A program made the translations under genes and the position numbers. Below, one piece after another: positions 52,888-61,029 of a DNA stretch of 64,000 nucleotides (position 1 is the stretch's first letter; the number at the start of each line of letters is the position of its first letter). This DNA comes from Streptomyces rishiriensis. GTDB lineage: Bacteria; Actinomycetota; Actinomycetes; Streptomycetales; Streptomycetaceae. The DNA lies in assembly GCF_030815485.1 (NCBI RefSeq), contig NZ_JAUSWV010000002.1, positions 5,952,001 through 6,016,000 on the forward strand, in the 5' to 3' direction. The notes beneath the pieces were generated by a model. It saw nothing but the letters and a program-made list of their open reading frames with translations, searched no databases and had not been told where the DNA came from.

Positions 52888-53481
52888 ATGGAAGCATTCA
52901 TCTCGCACACCGGCCGGGCCGTCCCGCTGCGCCGCTCCAACGTCGACACCGACCAGATCATCCCTGCTCACTGGCTCAAGAAGGTCACGCGGGACGGGTT
53001 CGAGGACGGTCTGTTCGAGGCCTGGCGCAAGGACGAGACCTTCATCCTCAACCGCCCCGAGCGGCAGGGCGCGAGCGTTCTGGTGGCCGGCCCCGACTTC
53101 GGCACCGGTTCCTCCCGTGAGCACGCCGTCTGGGCACTGCAGAACTACGGCTTCAAGACCGTGATCTCGTCCCGCTTCGCCGACATCTTCCGGGGCAACT
53201 CGCTGAAGAACGGCCTGCTCACAGTGGTTCTGGAGCAGAAGATCGTGGACGCGCTGTGGGAGCTCACCGAGAAGGACCCGCAGGTCGAGATCACGGTGGA
53301 CCTCGAGGCGCGTGAGGTGCGCGCCGAGGGGATCACCGCGGCCTTCGAGCTCGACGAGAACGCCCGTTGGCGGTTGCTGAACGGGCTGGACGACATCTCC
53401 ATCACCCTCCAGAACGAGGGCGACATCGCCGCCTACGAGGCCAAGCGCCCGACGTACAAGCCGAGGACGCTCCAGATCTGA
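52888..53481 (+). CDS. leuD: 3-isopropylmalate dehydratase small subunit
   Basis: Swivelling subunit carrying substrate-specificity residues; 197 aa, normal length. Markers: RSNVDTDQIIPAHWLKK, GPDFGTGSSREHAVWAL and SSRFADIFRGNSLKNGLL. It is co-transcribed with leuC and followed by a 16-bp terminator. Confidence 0.97.
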   Translation: MEAFISHTGRAVPLRRSNVDTDQIIPAHWLKKVTRDGFEDGLFEAWRKDETFILNRPERQGASVLVAGPDFGTGSSREHAVWALQNYGFKTVISSRFADIFRGNSLKNGLLTVVLEQKIVDALWELTEKDPQVEITVDLEAREVRAEGITAAFELDENARWRLLNGLDDISITLQNEGDIAAYEAKRPTYKPRTLQI

Positions 53482-53549
53482 CCCCAGCCCTGGGCATGGG
53501 GCCGGAGAAGGCCCTGAGCAGGTCGAGTTTCGGCCACCGCGACACCCCC

Positions 53550-53584
53550 GCCGTACCCCCGATCGGTCCGATCGGGGGTACGGC
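53550..53584 (+). terminator. Terminator after leuCD
   Basis: 16-bp perfect stem (GCCGTACCCCCGATCG and its complement) with a 3-nt loop, 68 nt past leuD; the flanking GACAC/GTGTC extends it imperfectly. Confidence 0.85.
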
Positions 53585-53768
53585 TGTGTCTGCACCCGTT
53601 CGGCCCCGCGGATCTTCGCCCTTCCTCCCAACTTCCCACGTTAGGAGGGTTGTTGCCTGGGTACGCGCCTCGTGTGCAAGCGATCGCCGCAGGTGCCCGG
53701 GGGGCCGTTCGAGGCGGCAGTTGCCCCCTGGGCGGGCGACAACTCGCCCCAGATGGCACAATCTGTGC

Positions 53769-53999
53769 ATGGAACACGACGGCCAACTCGAGCTCTATAC
53801 GGCGGTCGCGAACCAGCTCAAGGAAGCGCACACAAGAGTGCGCGCACTGCAAGTCCCGGAGGGCGTACGGATGGCGCTGGCCCGGAAGCTGCTGGTCATT
53901 ACGGCCGCGGCCAAGCACGATCTCGCCGATGCGACAAGGCGTCTGGAGCGGTTCATGGCGGACCTCGACGAGGGGCGAATGCCCGATGGGGAACGTTGA
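53769..53999 (+). CDS. Small helical protein of unknown function (76 aa)
   Basis: Almost entirely predicted helix: LELYTAVANQLKEAHTRVRAL, then VRMALARKLLVITAAAKHDLADATRRLERFMADL. No Cys, TM or signal. The ATG at 53769 lacks a ribosome site, and CACAAT 7 nt upstream could be a -10, so a leaderless mRNA is possible. It lies before hupS on the same strand with its own presumed promoter. I recognise it only as a conserved-looking actinobacterial small protein. Confidence 0.75.
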   Translation: MEHDGQLELYTAVANQLKEAHTRVRALQVPEGVRMALARKLLVITAAAKHDLADATRRLERFMADLDEGRMPDGER

Positions 54000-54056
54000 T
54001 CGTCTCCGGAGCAGCCGATTTCGTTGCGGCACAAGGGTGATTAGCCCGTTTCGTGT

Positions 54057-54085
54057 TTGATTTGCGGTATATATCTGCCTAACGT
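54057..54085 (+). promoter_or_regulatory. hupS promoter
   Basis: TTGATT (54057-54062), 17-nt spacer with an unusual TATATAT run, TAACGT (54080-54085). This gives a leader of about 45 nt. Confidence 0.6.
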
Positions 54086-54137
54086 GCGAAAAAGCTTGAA
54101 CAGTTTCGTTCCGGCTAATGTCTCCGAAGGGGAAGAC

Positions 54138-54809
54138 GTGAACAAGGCGCAGCTCGTAGAAGCGATTGCCGACAAGGTCGGCGGCCGCCAGCAGGCCGCC
54201 GAGGCGGTCGACGCGGTCCTGGACGCCATCGTCCGCGCGACGGTCGCGGGAGACCGGGTCTCGGTCACCGGCTTCGGTTCGTTCGAGAAGGTCGACCGGC
54301 CGGCCCGCTACGCTCGCAACCCCCAGACGGGCGAGCGGGTTCGGGTCAAGAAGACGTCCGTGCCGCGCTTCCGCGCAGGACAGGGCTTCAAGGACCTGGT
54401 GAGCGGCTCGAAGAAGCTCCCGCGCGGCGGCGAGGTCGCCGTGAAGAAGGCCCCCAAGGGCAGCCTGACCGGCGGCGCTTCCGCCACGGTCAAGAAGGCC
54501 GCCGCGAAGAAGGCGGCCCCGGCGAAGAGGGCGTCGGCCGCCGCGAAGAAGGCCGCCCCCGCGAAGAAGACGACGCCGGCCGCGAAGAAGACCACGGCCA
54601 CCGCCAAGAAGACCACCGCGAAGAAGGCCACCACCAAGACGACCGCGGCCGCGAAGAAGACCACCCCCGCGAAGTCCGCCGCCGCCAAGAAGACGACGGC
54701 CAAGAAGGCCCCGGCCGCGAAGAAGGCGACGGCGACGACCAAGGCCCCCGCCAAGAAGTCGACCGCGCGCAAGACCACCGCCAAGAAGACCACCGCCCGC
54801 AAGGCGTAG
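54138..54809 (+). CDS. hupS: HU-family nucleoid protein with Lys-rich tail (HupS type)
   Basis: 223 aa from the GTG at 54138, after GAAGGGGAAG. The HU domain (1-95) is complete: MNKAQLVEAIADKVGGRQQAAEAV, then GFGSFEKVDRPARYARNPQTGERV with the DNA-intercalating loop Pro, and VPRFRAGQGFKDLV. Residues about 100-223 are an H1-like tail of AKK/TTAKK repeats that is strongly basic and disordered. In Streptomyces this HU variant compacts spore chromosomes. Expression is expected to be developmentally controlled, and a vegetative-like promoter is visible here. Confidence 0.95.
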   Translation: MNKAQLVEAIADKVGGRQQAAEAVDAVLDAIVRATVAGDRVSVTGFGSFEKVDRPARYARNPQTGERVRVKKTSVPRFRAGQGFKDLVSGSKKLPRGGEVAVKKAPKGSLTGGASATVKKAAAKKAAPAKRASAAAKKAAPAKKTTPAAKKTTATAKKTTAKKATTKTTAAAKKTTPAKSAAAKKTTAKKAPAAKKATATTKAPAKKSTARKTTAKKTTARKA

Positions 54810-54832
54810 AACAGCGGGGGCACTCACGCGCC

Positions 54833-54862
54833 GGGCCGGACTCCCTTACGGAAGTCCGGCCC
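54833..54862 (+). terminator. Terminator after hupS
   Basis: 10-bp perfect stem (GGGCCGGACT and its complement) around CCCTTACGGA, which can itself add pairs. Confidence 0.75.
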
Positions 54863-54914
54863 GCGGCGTGTCGGGCGGGTGCCGGGAGGGTCCCCGGTGA
54901 GGAGCCCGAGCCCG

Positions 54915-55118
54915 TCAGAACGTCTGCAGCGTGACCAGGGTGATCCGGGGGCTGTCCGTCGGCCCCTCCACCTCGATCCGCACCCGTTGTCCGGGCCGCA
55001 GCAGCCGCAGTCCGCCCGCGTCGAACGCCGGCGCGTCGAAGGGCACCGGTGTGCCGTCGTCCAGCAGCACCTGTCCGCTGCGGGTATCGGGGTCGTACGT
55101 GTATGCGGTGGCCTGCAT
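54915..55118 (-). CDS. Small OB-fold-like protein of unknown function (67 aa)
   Basis: Sequence such as YDPDTRSGQVLLDDGTPVPFDAPAF and LRPGQRVRIEVEG, then ITLVTLQTF, has the strand pattern of a cold-shock/S1-like beta barrel but lacks the RNP motifs of cold-shock proteins. It starts 9 nt after the cofC stop on the same strand, so they probably form an operon. Confidence 0.75.
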   Translation of the reverse strand: MQATAYTYDPDTRSGQVLLDDGTPVPFDAPAFDAGGLRLLRPGQRVRIEVEGPTDSPRITLVTLQTF

Positions 55119-55127
55119 GGCGGCAGC

Positions 55128-55766
55128 CTACTGCCCCGGGATCAGCAGACGCGCCGCGGCGGCGGCCGTCCGGGGGCCCACCCCCAGGGACAGCGCGGCG
55201 CGCAGATCCTCGCCGGTGTCCACGTCCTGGCGAACGGAATCCACCCCCTCCGGACGGAGTTCCACAGCCCCGGAGAAGCGGTGCCGGGCACGGGAATCCA
55301 CGCCGAATGCGGGAAGCAATTCACGGCCCGCGGCGACGGCGAGAAGCGTGGTCCCCGTCGTGGCCGCGTCCGGGAGGAAAGAGCGGGGGAATTCCGCCGC
55401 CGCGTCCAGTACCCGGGCCAATTCCGACGGGCGCAGCGCCGGAAGATCGGCGTTGAGGGCCGCGAGCGGGGAATCGGGACGGAAGGCGCGTACGGCGGCC
55501 GCCCCGTGGGCCAGGGCCGCGTTGAGGCCGCCGCGCGGCTCGTCGTCGACGATCCGGGCGCCCAGGGCCGCCAGGACCCGCCCGGCCAGGGCGTCGTCCG
55601 TGACTACTGCCACATCCCGCACCGCAGGTGAGGCCAGTGCCGCCGACACGGTGTCCTCGGCGAAGGCGAGGGCGAGGCCCGGGCGCAGCCCGTCGGTGGC
55701 GGTGTCCGCAAGCCTGCTCTTCGCCAGCGCCAAGGGTTTCAGGGGTATGACCAACGTCCACTGCAC
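55128..55766 (-). CDS. cofC: 2-phospho-L-lactate (or PEP) guanylyltransferase
   Basis: F420 biosynthesis enzyme; 212 aa from a GTG. Nucleotidyltransferase fold: the N-terminal WTLVIPLKPLALAKSRL (GTP-binding Lys residues), DVAVVTDDALA, and the metal site LAALNADLPALRPSEL. In mycobacteria the homologue FbiD uses phosphoenolpyruvate, so the true acceptor here is uncertain. No other F420 genes are in the window. Confidence 0.9.
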   Translation of the reverse strand: MQWTLVIPLKPLALAKSRLADTATDGLRPGLALAFAEDTVSAALASPAVRDVAVVTDDALAGRVLAALGARIVDDEPRGGLNAALAHGAAAVRAFRPDSPLAALNADLPALRPSELARVLDAAAEFPRSFLPDAATTGTTLLAVAAGRELLPAFGVDSRARHRFSGAVELRPEGVDSVRQDVDTGEDLRAALSLGVGPRTAAAAARLLIPGQ

Positions 55767-55930
55767 CGGCGTACCGTCCCTCTCGTGTCGCGGCCATTGT
55801 CACCCGGCCCATCCGCCGCCCGGACGCGCGGGCGTACCGTGTTCTCGACAGACCGGCGGCCCGGGGCGACACTTGTGCGGCCCCCAGGCCCCGGAGCAGG
55901 CCATGGGAAGTCCTAGAGGAAGGTGTCCGC

Positions 55931-56824
55931 GTGCCCCGCCGCAGAATCGGCTTCTGGTACCGCTTCGCTGCGGTCCTCTGCAAACCCTGGCTGGTGGTTC
56001 TGATCAAGCGGGACTGGCGCGGAATGGAGCATATTCCGGCCGACGGCGGCTTTATCACCGCGGTGAACCACAATTCGCATGTCGATCCCTTCGCCTACGC
56101 GCACTTCCAGTACAACAGCGGACGCGTGCCGCGATTCCTGGCGAAGAGCGCTCTTTTCAAGGAAGGGTTCGTCGGCGCCGCGATGCGCGGCACCGGGCAG
56201 ATCCCCGTGTACCGCGAGAGCACGGACGCGCTGAGCGCCTTCCGGGCCGCGATCGACGCCGTGGAACGCGGCGAGTGCGTCGCGTTCTACCCCGAGGGCA
56301 CCCTCACCCGCGACCCCGACGGCTGGCCCATGACCGCCAAGACCGGCGCCGCGCGCGTCGCCCTCCAGACCAAGTGCCCGGTGATTCCCGTCGCGCAGTG
56401 GGGCGCCAACGAACTGCTGCCGCCGTACGCCAAGAAGCCCAACCTCCTTCCGCGCAAGACCCACCACGTCCTCGCGGGCCCGCCCGTGGACCTCACGCGG
56501 TTCTACGGCCACGAGATGACCCCGGAGCTCCTCAAGGAGGCGACGGAGGTCATCATGGCGGCCGTCACCGCCCAGCTGGAGGAGATCCGCGGCGAGAAGG
56601 CGCCCGAGACGCCCTACGACCCGCGCCGCGAGCGGATCGAGCAGCGCCGCCGCACCCGGGCGGAGACCGGTGCGGCATCCGGTGTGCAGGCCGGTGCGGA
56701 GTCCGGTGCCGGGACCGCCGCGGAGATCGCCGCGGAGATCGACGCGGAGATCGACGGCGCGTCGTCCGGACACACGCAGACCAGCCACGCGCAGTCCCGT
56801 CACGAGGGGGAGAACAGCAAGTGA
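55931..56824 (+). CDS. plsC: 1-acyl-glycerol-3-phosphate acyltransferase
   Basis: Makes phosphatidic acid at the membrane. 297 aa from a GTG. Acyltransferase blocks: NHNSHVD (HX4D, residues about 46-52), GTGQIPVYR, AFYPEGTLTRD (EGT) and VIPVAQWG. After about residue 225 there is a low-complexity tail rich in Arg, then Ala/Glu with EIAAEIDAEID repeats, which is not needed for the family fold. It overlaps gpsA by 4 nt, an operon for phospholipid precursor supply. Confidence 0.93.
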   Translation: MPRRRIGFWYRFAAVLCKPWLVVLIKRDWRGMEHIPADGGFITAVNHNSHVDPFAYAHFQYNSGRVPRFLAKSALFKEGFVGAAMRGTGQIPVYRESTDALSAFRAAIDAVERGECVAFYPEGTLTRDPDGWPMTAKTGAARVALQTKCPVIPVAQWGANELLPPYAKKPNLLPRKTHHVLAGPPVDLTRFYGHEMTPELLKEATEVIMAAVTAQLEEIRGEKAPETPYDPRRERIEQRRRTRAETGAASGVQAGAESGAGTAAEIAAEIDAEIDGASSGHTQTSHAQSRHEGENSK

Positions 56825-57831
56825 GCAAGTCCGTGAAGGCGGCCGTCTTCGGTAGCGGATCATGGGGGACCGCCTTCGGGACGGTCCTCGCCGACGCGGG
56901 CTGCGAGGTGACGCTGTGGGCGCGCCGCCCCGAGCTCGTCGACGCGGTCAACTCCACGCGCACCAACCCCGACTACCTCCCCGGCGTCGAACTCCCGCGC
57001 AACCTGCGCGCCACCGCCGACGCGGCCGAGGCGGCCCGGGACGCCGACTTCACCGTCCTCGCCGTCCCGTCGCAGACCCTGCGCGCCAACCTCGCCGACT
57101 GGACGCCGCTGCTCGCCCCGAACACCGTCCTGGTGTCGCTGATGAAGGGCGTCGAGCTCGGTACGACCATGCGGATGAGCGAGGTCATCGACGACGTCGC
57201 CAAGGTGGGCCGGGACCGGATCGCCGTCGTCACCGGACCCAACCTCGCGAAGGAGATCGCCTCCCGGATGCCCGCCGCGGCCGTGGTCGCCTGCACCGAC
57301 GAGACCGTCGCCCAGCGGCTCCAGACCGCCTCCCACACGCCGTACTTCCGCCCCTACACCAACACCGACGTGGTGGGCTGTGAGCTGGGCGGCGCGGTCA
57401 AGAACGTGATCGGCCTCGCGGTCGGCATCGCGGACGGCATGGGCCTCGGTGACAACGCCAAGGGCTCGCTGATCACGCGCGGCCTCGCCGAGACCACCCG
57501 GCTGGGCCTGGCGATGGGCGCCGACCCGCTGACCTTCGCCGGACTCGCCGGACTCGGCGACCTGGTGGCGACCTGCTCCTCGCCGCTCTCCCGCAACCAC
57601 ACCTTCGGCACCAACCTCGGCAGGGGCATGACCCTCCAGGAGACCATCGCGGTCACCCGGCAGACCGCCGAGGGCGTCAAGTCCTGTGAATCGGTGCTGG
57701 ATCTGGCCCGCCGGCACGGCGTCGACATGCCCATCACCGAGACGGTCGTCGGCATCGTCCACGAGGGCAAGCCTCCCGTGGTCGCCCTCAAGGAGCTGAT
57801 GTCGCGCAGCGCGAAGCCCGAGCGACGCTGA
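56821..57831 (+). CDS. gpsA: Glycerol-3-phosphate dehydrogenase [NAD(P)+]
   Basis: Reduces dihydroxyacetone phosphate to glycerol-3-phosphate for phospholipids. 336 aa. The GTG at 56821 overlaps the plsC stop (GTGA), and the next residues begin the NAD fold VFGSGSWGTAFGTVLAD. Others: VTGPNLAKEIASRMPAA and the catalytic Lys in GAVKNVIGLAVGIADGMGLGDN. The open frame is continuous far upstream of this start, but only this start suits the protein. Confidence 0.95.
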   Translation: MSKSVKAAVFGSGSWGTAFGTVLADAGCEVTLWARRPELVDAVNSTRTNPDYLPGVELPRNLRATADAAEAARDADFTVLAVPSQTLRANLADWTPLLAPNTVLVSLMKGVELGTTMRMSEVIDDVAKVGRDRIAVVTGPNLAKEIASRMPAAAVVACTDETVAQRLQTASHTPYFRPYTNTDVVGCELGGAVKNVIGLAVGIADGMGLGDNAKGSLITRGLAETTRLGLAMGADPLTFAGLAGLGDLVATCSSPLSRNHTFGTNLGRGMTLQETIAVTRQTAEGVKSCESVLDLARRHGVDMPITETVVGIVHEGKPPVVALKELMSRSAKPERR

Positions 57832-57889
57832 GCGAACCGGTGGGCGGACGCTGACTCCCGGCCCTACCACCGGGTACTCTCAAGCCGAT

Positions 57890-59047
57890 ATGAGCACCGA
57901 GAACCTCCCCCAGAGCCCTCAGCAGCCCGTCCGCAAGCCGCGGGTGGCCGTTGTCTTCGGCGGTCGCAGCTCCGAGCACGGGATCTCCGTGGTCACGGCC
58001 GGCGCGGTCCTGCGGGCCATCGACCGGACCAAGTACGAGGTCCTGCCGATCGGCATCACGCGCGAGGGCCGCTGGTTCCTCACGGCCGACGCGCCCGAGC
58101 GCATGGCGATCACCGACCGCCGTACGCCCGACGTGGACGAACTCGCCGAGTCGCGGGACGGCGGCGTGGTGCTCCCCGTCGACCCGGCCAACCGCGAAGT
58201 CGTCTACTACGAGCCGGGATCGGTGCCCAAGGCGCTCGGCGAGGTCGACGTCGTCTTCCCGGTCCTGCACGGCCCGTACGGCGAGGACGGCACCCTTCAG
58301 GGTCTGCTGGAGCTCTCCGGCGTCCCGTACGTGGGCGCGGGTGTGCTCGCCTCGGCCGTGGGCCAGGACAAGGAGTACATGAAGCGGGTGTTCACCTCCT
58401 TCGGGCTCAAGGTCGGCCCGTATGTGGTGATCCGGCCGCGCGAGTGGGCACAGGGCGGGGCGGCCGCCCGCAAGAAGATCGTCGACTTCGCCGGCGAACA
58501 CGGCTGGCCGCTCTTCGTGAAGCCCGCGCGCGCGGGCTCGTCCATCGGCATCACCAAGGTCGACGATCTGTCCGGGCTCGACGAGGCGATCGCCGAGGCC
58601 CAGCGCCACGACCCGAAGATCCTGGTCGAGGCGGCGCTGCGGGGCCGCGAGATCGAGTGCGGAGTCCTGGAGTTCGAGGACGGCCCCCGCGCCTCCGTCC
58701 CGGCCGAGATCCCGCCGCCGGACGCGCACGCCTACTACGACTTCGACGCCAAGTACATCGACTCGACCCCGGGGATCGTCCCGGCACCGCTGACGGACGA
58801 GGAGACGGCCGAGGTCCGCAGGCTGGCGGTGGACGCCTTCGAGGCGGCGTCCTGCGAGGGCCTGGTCCGGGCGGACTTCTTCCTCACGGACGAGGGCGAG
58901 TTCGTCATCAACGAGATCAACACGATGCCCGGCTTCACCCCGATCTCGATGTACCCCCAGATGTGGCAGGCGACCGGCATCGGCTACCCCGAGCTGGTGG
59001 ACCGCCTGGTGCAGGCGGCCCTGCGCAGGTCGACGGGCCTGCGCTGA
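57890..59047 (+). CDS. ddlA: D-alanine--D-alanine ligase
   Basis: Joins two D-Ala for peptidoglycan. 385 aa with ATP-grasp blocks: FGGRSSEHGISVVTA, HGPYGEDGTLQGLLE, KPARAGSSIGITKV, and NEINTMPGFTPISMYP with metal-binding Glu/Asn. The omega-loop YYDFDAKY retains Tyr, as in D-Ala-D-Ala enzymes, rather than the His-type loop of VanA D-Ala-D-Lac ligases, so vancomycin resistance is not indicated. It starts 58 nt after gpsA. Confidence 0.95.
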   Translation: MSTENLPQSPQQPVRKPRVAVVFGGRSSEHGISVVTAGAVLRAIDRTKYEVLPIGITREGRWFLTADAPERMAITDRRTPDVDELAESRDGGVVLPVDPANREVVYYEPGSVPKALGEVDVVFPVLHGPYGEDGTLQGLLELSGVPYVGAGVLASAVGQDKEYMKRVFTSFGLKVGPYVVIRPREWAQGGAAARKKIVDFAGEHGWPLFVKPARAGSSIGITKVDDLSGLDEAIAEAQRHDPKILVEAALRGREIECGVLEFEDGPRASVPAEIPPPDAHAYYDFDAKYIDSTPGIVPAPLTDEETAEVRRLAVDAFEAASCEGLVRADFFLTDEGEFVINEINTMPGFTPISMYPQMWQATGIGYPELVDRLVQAALRRSTGLR

Positions 59048-59087
59048 TCCACGTTGGACCGGGCCGGGACCGGTCCGGTCGGACGAT

Positions 59088-59597
59088 CTAGTCGGCGATC
59101 CCCACGGGGATCGCCTTCTTGATGGCCGGTGCCAGATCGACCAGAGCCCCGGAGCTGTCCGCGTTCCCGGGCACCGTCACCTCGACGTAGGCGCTCCGAT
59201 TGGCCGTGGTGAAGCGGCTGCCCCCGCCGTCCCGCTCCTCCATCAGCCAGTCGACGCCGTTCACCCCGCCGGCCACCGCGTCCGGGTCGGTGCCCTCCGC
59301 GACCTTCGGGTCGATCATCTTCGGCGGCCGTGTGACACCGCAGCGCAGTATGATCGCCGGGCCTCCCCAGCCCGCGGAAAGCGCGGAGGCGGGCTCGGGA
59401 TCGTGGCGGCTCTCACCGTCCACCTTCGACGGCAGTACCTTGTCCAGGTTCCGGCACAGCTTCGTCGCGTTCGCGCCGGGGCTGGGAACCGCCGTCGACG
59501 CGCTGTCGTCTGCTGAGGAGCAGCCCGTGGTCGCGATCAGCAGGACGAGAGCGGGCAGCCCGAGGACAGTGCGGTGCCGGTGCCGGGAAACGTTCAC
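59088..59597 (-). CDS. DUF3515 lipoprotein
   Basis: 169 aa. Lipoprotein signal with lipobox ATTGC (Cys26), so anchored on the outer face of the membrane. The DUF3515 core carries WGGPAIILRCGVTRPP and NGVDWLMEERDGG with a final TTANRSAYVEV. Cys pairs suggest a disulfide. Function unknown. It starts 20 nt after the RAM-domain gene on the same strand and is convergent with ddlA. Confidence 0.87.
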   Translation of the reverse strand: MNVSRHRHRTVLGLPALVLLIATTGCSSADDSASTAVPSPGANATKLCRNLDKVLPSKVDGESRHDPEPASALSAGWGGPAIILRCGVTRPPKMIDPKVAEGTDPDAVAGGVNGVDWLMEERDGGGSRFTTANRSAYVEVTVPGNADSSGALVDLAPAIKKAIPVGIAD

Positions 59598-59617
59598 CGG
59601 CCAAGGTTAGACGGGGG

Positions 59618-59851
59618 CTACAGATGCACGACCGGGCAGGTCAGTGTGCGGGTGATCCCGTCCACCTGCTGGACCTTGGCGACCACCATGCGGCCGAGGT
59701 CGTCCACCGTGTCGGCCTGGGCCCGCACGATCACGTCATAGGGTCCCGTCACGTCCTCGGCCTGGACGACGCCAGGGATTTTGCCGATCTCCTCGGCGAC
59801 GGTCGACGCTTTGCCGACCTCCGTCTGGATCAGGATGTACGCCTGTACCAC
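59618..59851 (-). CDS. Stand-alone Lrp/AsnC effector-domain (RAM) protein
   Basis: 77 aa from the GTG at 59851 (GGAGG 5 nt before). It is a RAM/ACT-like domain: VQAYILIQTEVGKASTVAEEIGKIPGVVQAEDVTGPYDVIVRA and VAKVQQVDGITRTLTC. The N-terminal HTH of Lrp proteins is absent, and no HTH is found upstream in frame, so it cannot bind DNA on its own. Such proteins may modulate full-length Lrp or sense amino acids. It is divergent from thiL across 206 nt. Confidence 0.9.
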   Translation of the reverse strand: MVQAYILIQTEVGKASTVAEEIGKIPGVVQAEDVTGPYDVIVRAQADTVDDLGRMVVAKVQQVDGITRTLTCPVVHL

Positions 59852-60057
59852 GGAACCTCCAGGGCGGCCACGAGGATCATGTGGGGAAAAGGAACGCCAC
59901 GGTATCGCGTCGTCGCTCGCCGCGGGGAGACCTGCGGGAACCACAGCTCGCGCGCCGGGGTACGGACAGGACAGAAGTTGACGGCTGACTCGACCGTATC
60001 GAGGACACTGGTTACGCGCGACCGGGCACGGACAGGTACAGAAGGGGCGAAAGGGCA

Positions 60058-61029
60058 ATGAAGGGCACTGTTGGTGAGCTCGGGGAGTTCGGGCTCATCA
60101 GGGAGCTCACCTCCCGTCTCACCACCACCCCCGCGGTCCGGGTCGGCCCCGGCGACGACGCCGCGGTGGTAGCCGCGCCCGACCGCCGGGTCGTGGCCAG
60201 CACCGACATCCTGCTGGAGGGCCGGCACTTCCGCCGTGACTGGTCCACGGCCTACGACGTGGGCCGTAAGGCCGCCGCGCAGAACCTCGCCGACATCGCC
60301 GCCATGGGCGCGGTGCCGACGGCCCTGCTGCTCGGTCTCGTCGTGCCCGCCGAACTGCCGGTCACCTGGCCGTCCGAGATGATGGACGGCCTGCGTGACG
60401 AGTGCCAGGTCGCCGGTGCCTCCGTGGTCGGCGGCGACGTCGTACGGGGCGACACGATCATGGTGTCGATCACCGCGCTCGGCGACCTGCGCAACCAGGA
60501 ACCGGTCACCCGGGGCGGCGCCCAGCCCGGTGACCTCGTCGCGGTGACCGGGTGGCTGGGCTGGTCCGCCGCCGGGTACGCGGTCCTCTCCCGCGGCTTC
60601 CGCTCGCCCCGCGCCTTCGTCGAGGCCCACCGCCGTCCCGAGCCGCCGTACCACGCGGGTCCGGCCGCGGCCTCGCTCGGCGCGACGGCGATGTGCGACG
60701 TCAGCGACGGGCTCATCGCCGATCTCGGGCACATCGCCGAGGCCAGCAAGGTCCGTATCGACATCCGCTCCGGCGCCATCGACATCCCGACCCAGATGCA
60801 CGACATCGGGCAGGCCGTCGGCGTCGACCCGATCCAGTGGGTGCTCACCGGGGGAGAGGACCACGCGATCGTGGCGACCTTCCCGCCGGAGGTGAAGCTG
60901 CCCGCCCGCTGGAAGGTGATCGGCGAGGTACTCAACCCGTCCGCCCTGCCCCAGGTGACGGTCGACGGGGCCCCCTGGACCAGCAAGGGCGGCTGGGACC
61001 ACTTCGGGGACGGGGACATGGAGTCGTGA
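60058..61029 (+). CDS. thiL: Thiamine-monophosphate kinase
   Basis: Phosphorylates TMP to TPP, the cofactor used by IlvB here. 323 aa. AIR-synthase/ThiL fold: GPGDDAAVVAAPDRRVVASTDILLEGRHF, RKAAAQNLADIAAMGA, GGDVVRGDTI, GDLVAVTGWLG, AMCDVSDGLIADLGHIAEAS, and GGEDHAIVATFP. thiD overlaps its stop by 4 nt. No TPP riboswitch was evident in the 206-nt gap upstream. Confidence 0.95.
   Translation: MKGTVGELGEFGLIRELTSRLTTTPAVRVGPGDDAAVVAAPDRRVVASTDILLEGRHFRRDWSTAYDVGRKAAAQNLADIAAMGAVPTALLLGLVVPAELPVTWPSEMMDGLRDECQVAGASVVGGDVVRGDTIMVSITALGDLRNQEPVTRGGAQPGDLVAVTGWLGWSAAGYAVLSRGFRSPRAFVEAHRRPEPPYHAGPAAASLGATAMCDVSDGLIADLGHIAEASKVRIDIRSGAIDIPTQMHDIGQAVGVDPIQWVLTGGEDHAIVATFPPEVKLPARWKVIGEVLNPSALPQVTVDGAPWTSKGGWDHFGDGDMES

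Noticed and set aside
54308..54823. Hydrophobic minus-strand frame opposite hupS (Val/Phe/Ala-rich)
   Set aside because: It is the complement of the Lys/Ala repeat tail; the apparent membrane-like sequence is an artefact.
59852..60057. A TPP riboswitch upstream of thiL
   Set aside because: I could not find the conserved CUGAGA/ACCUG-type core in the 206-nt gap.
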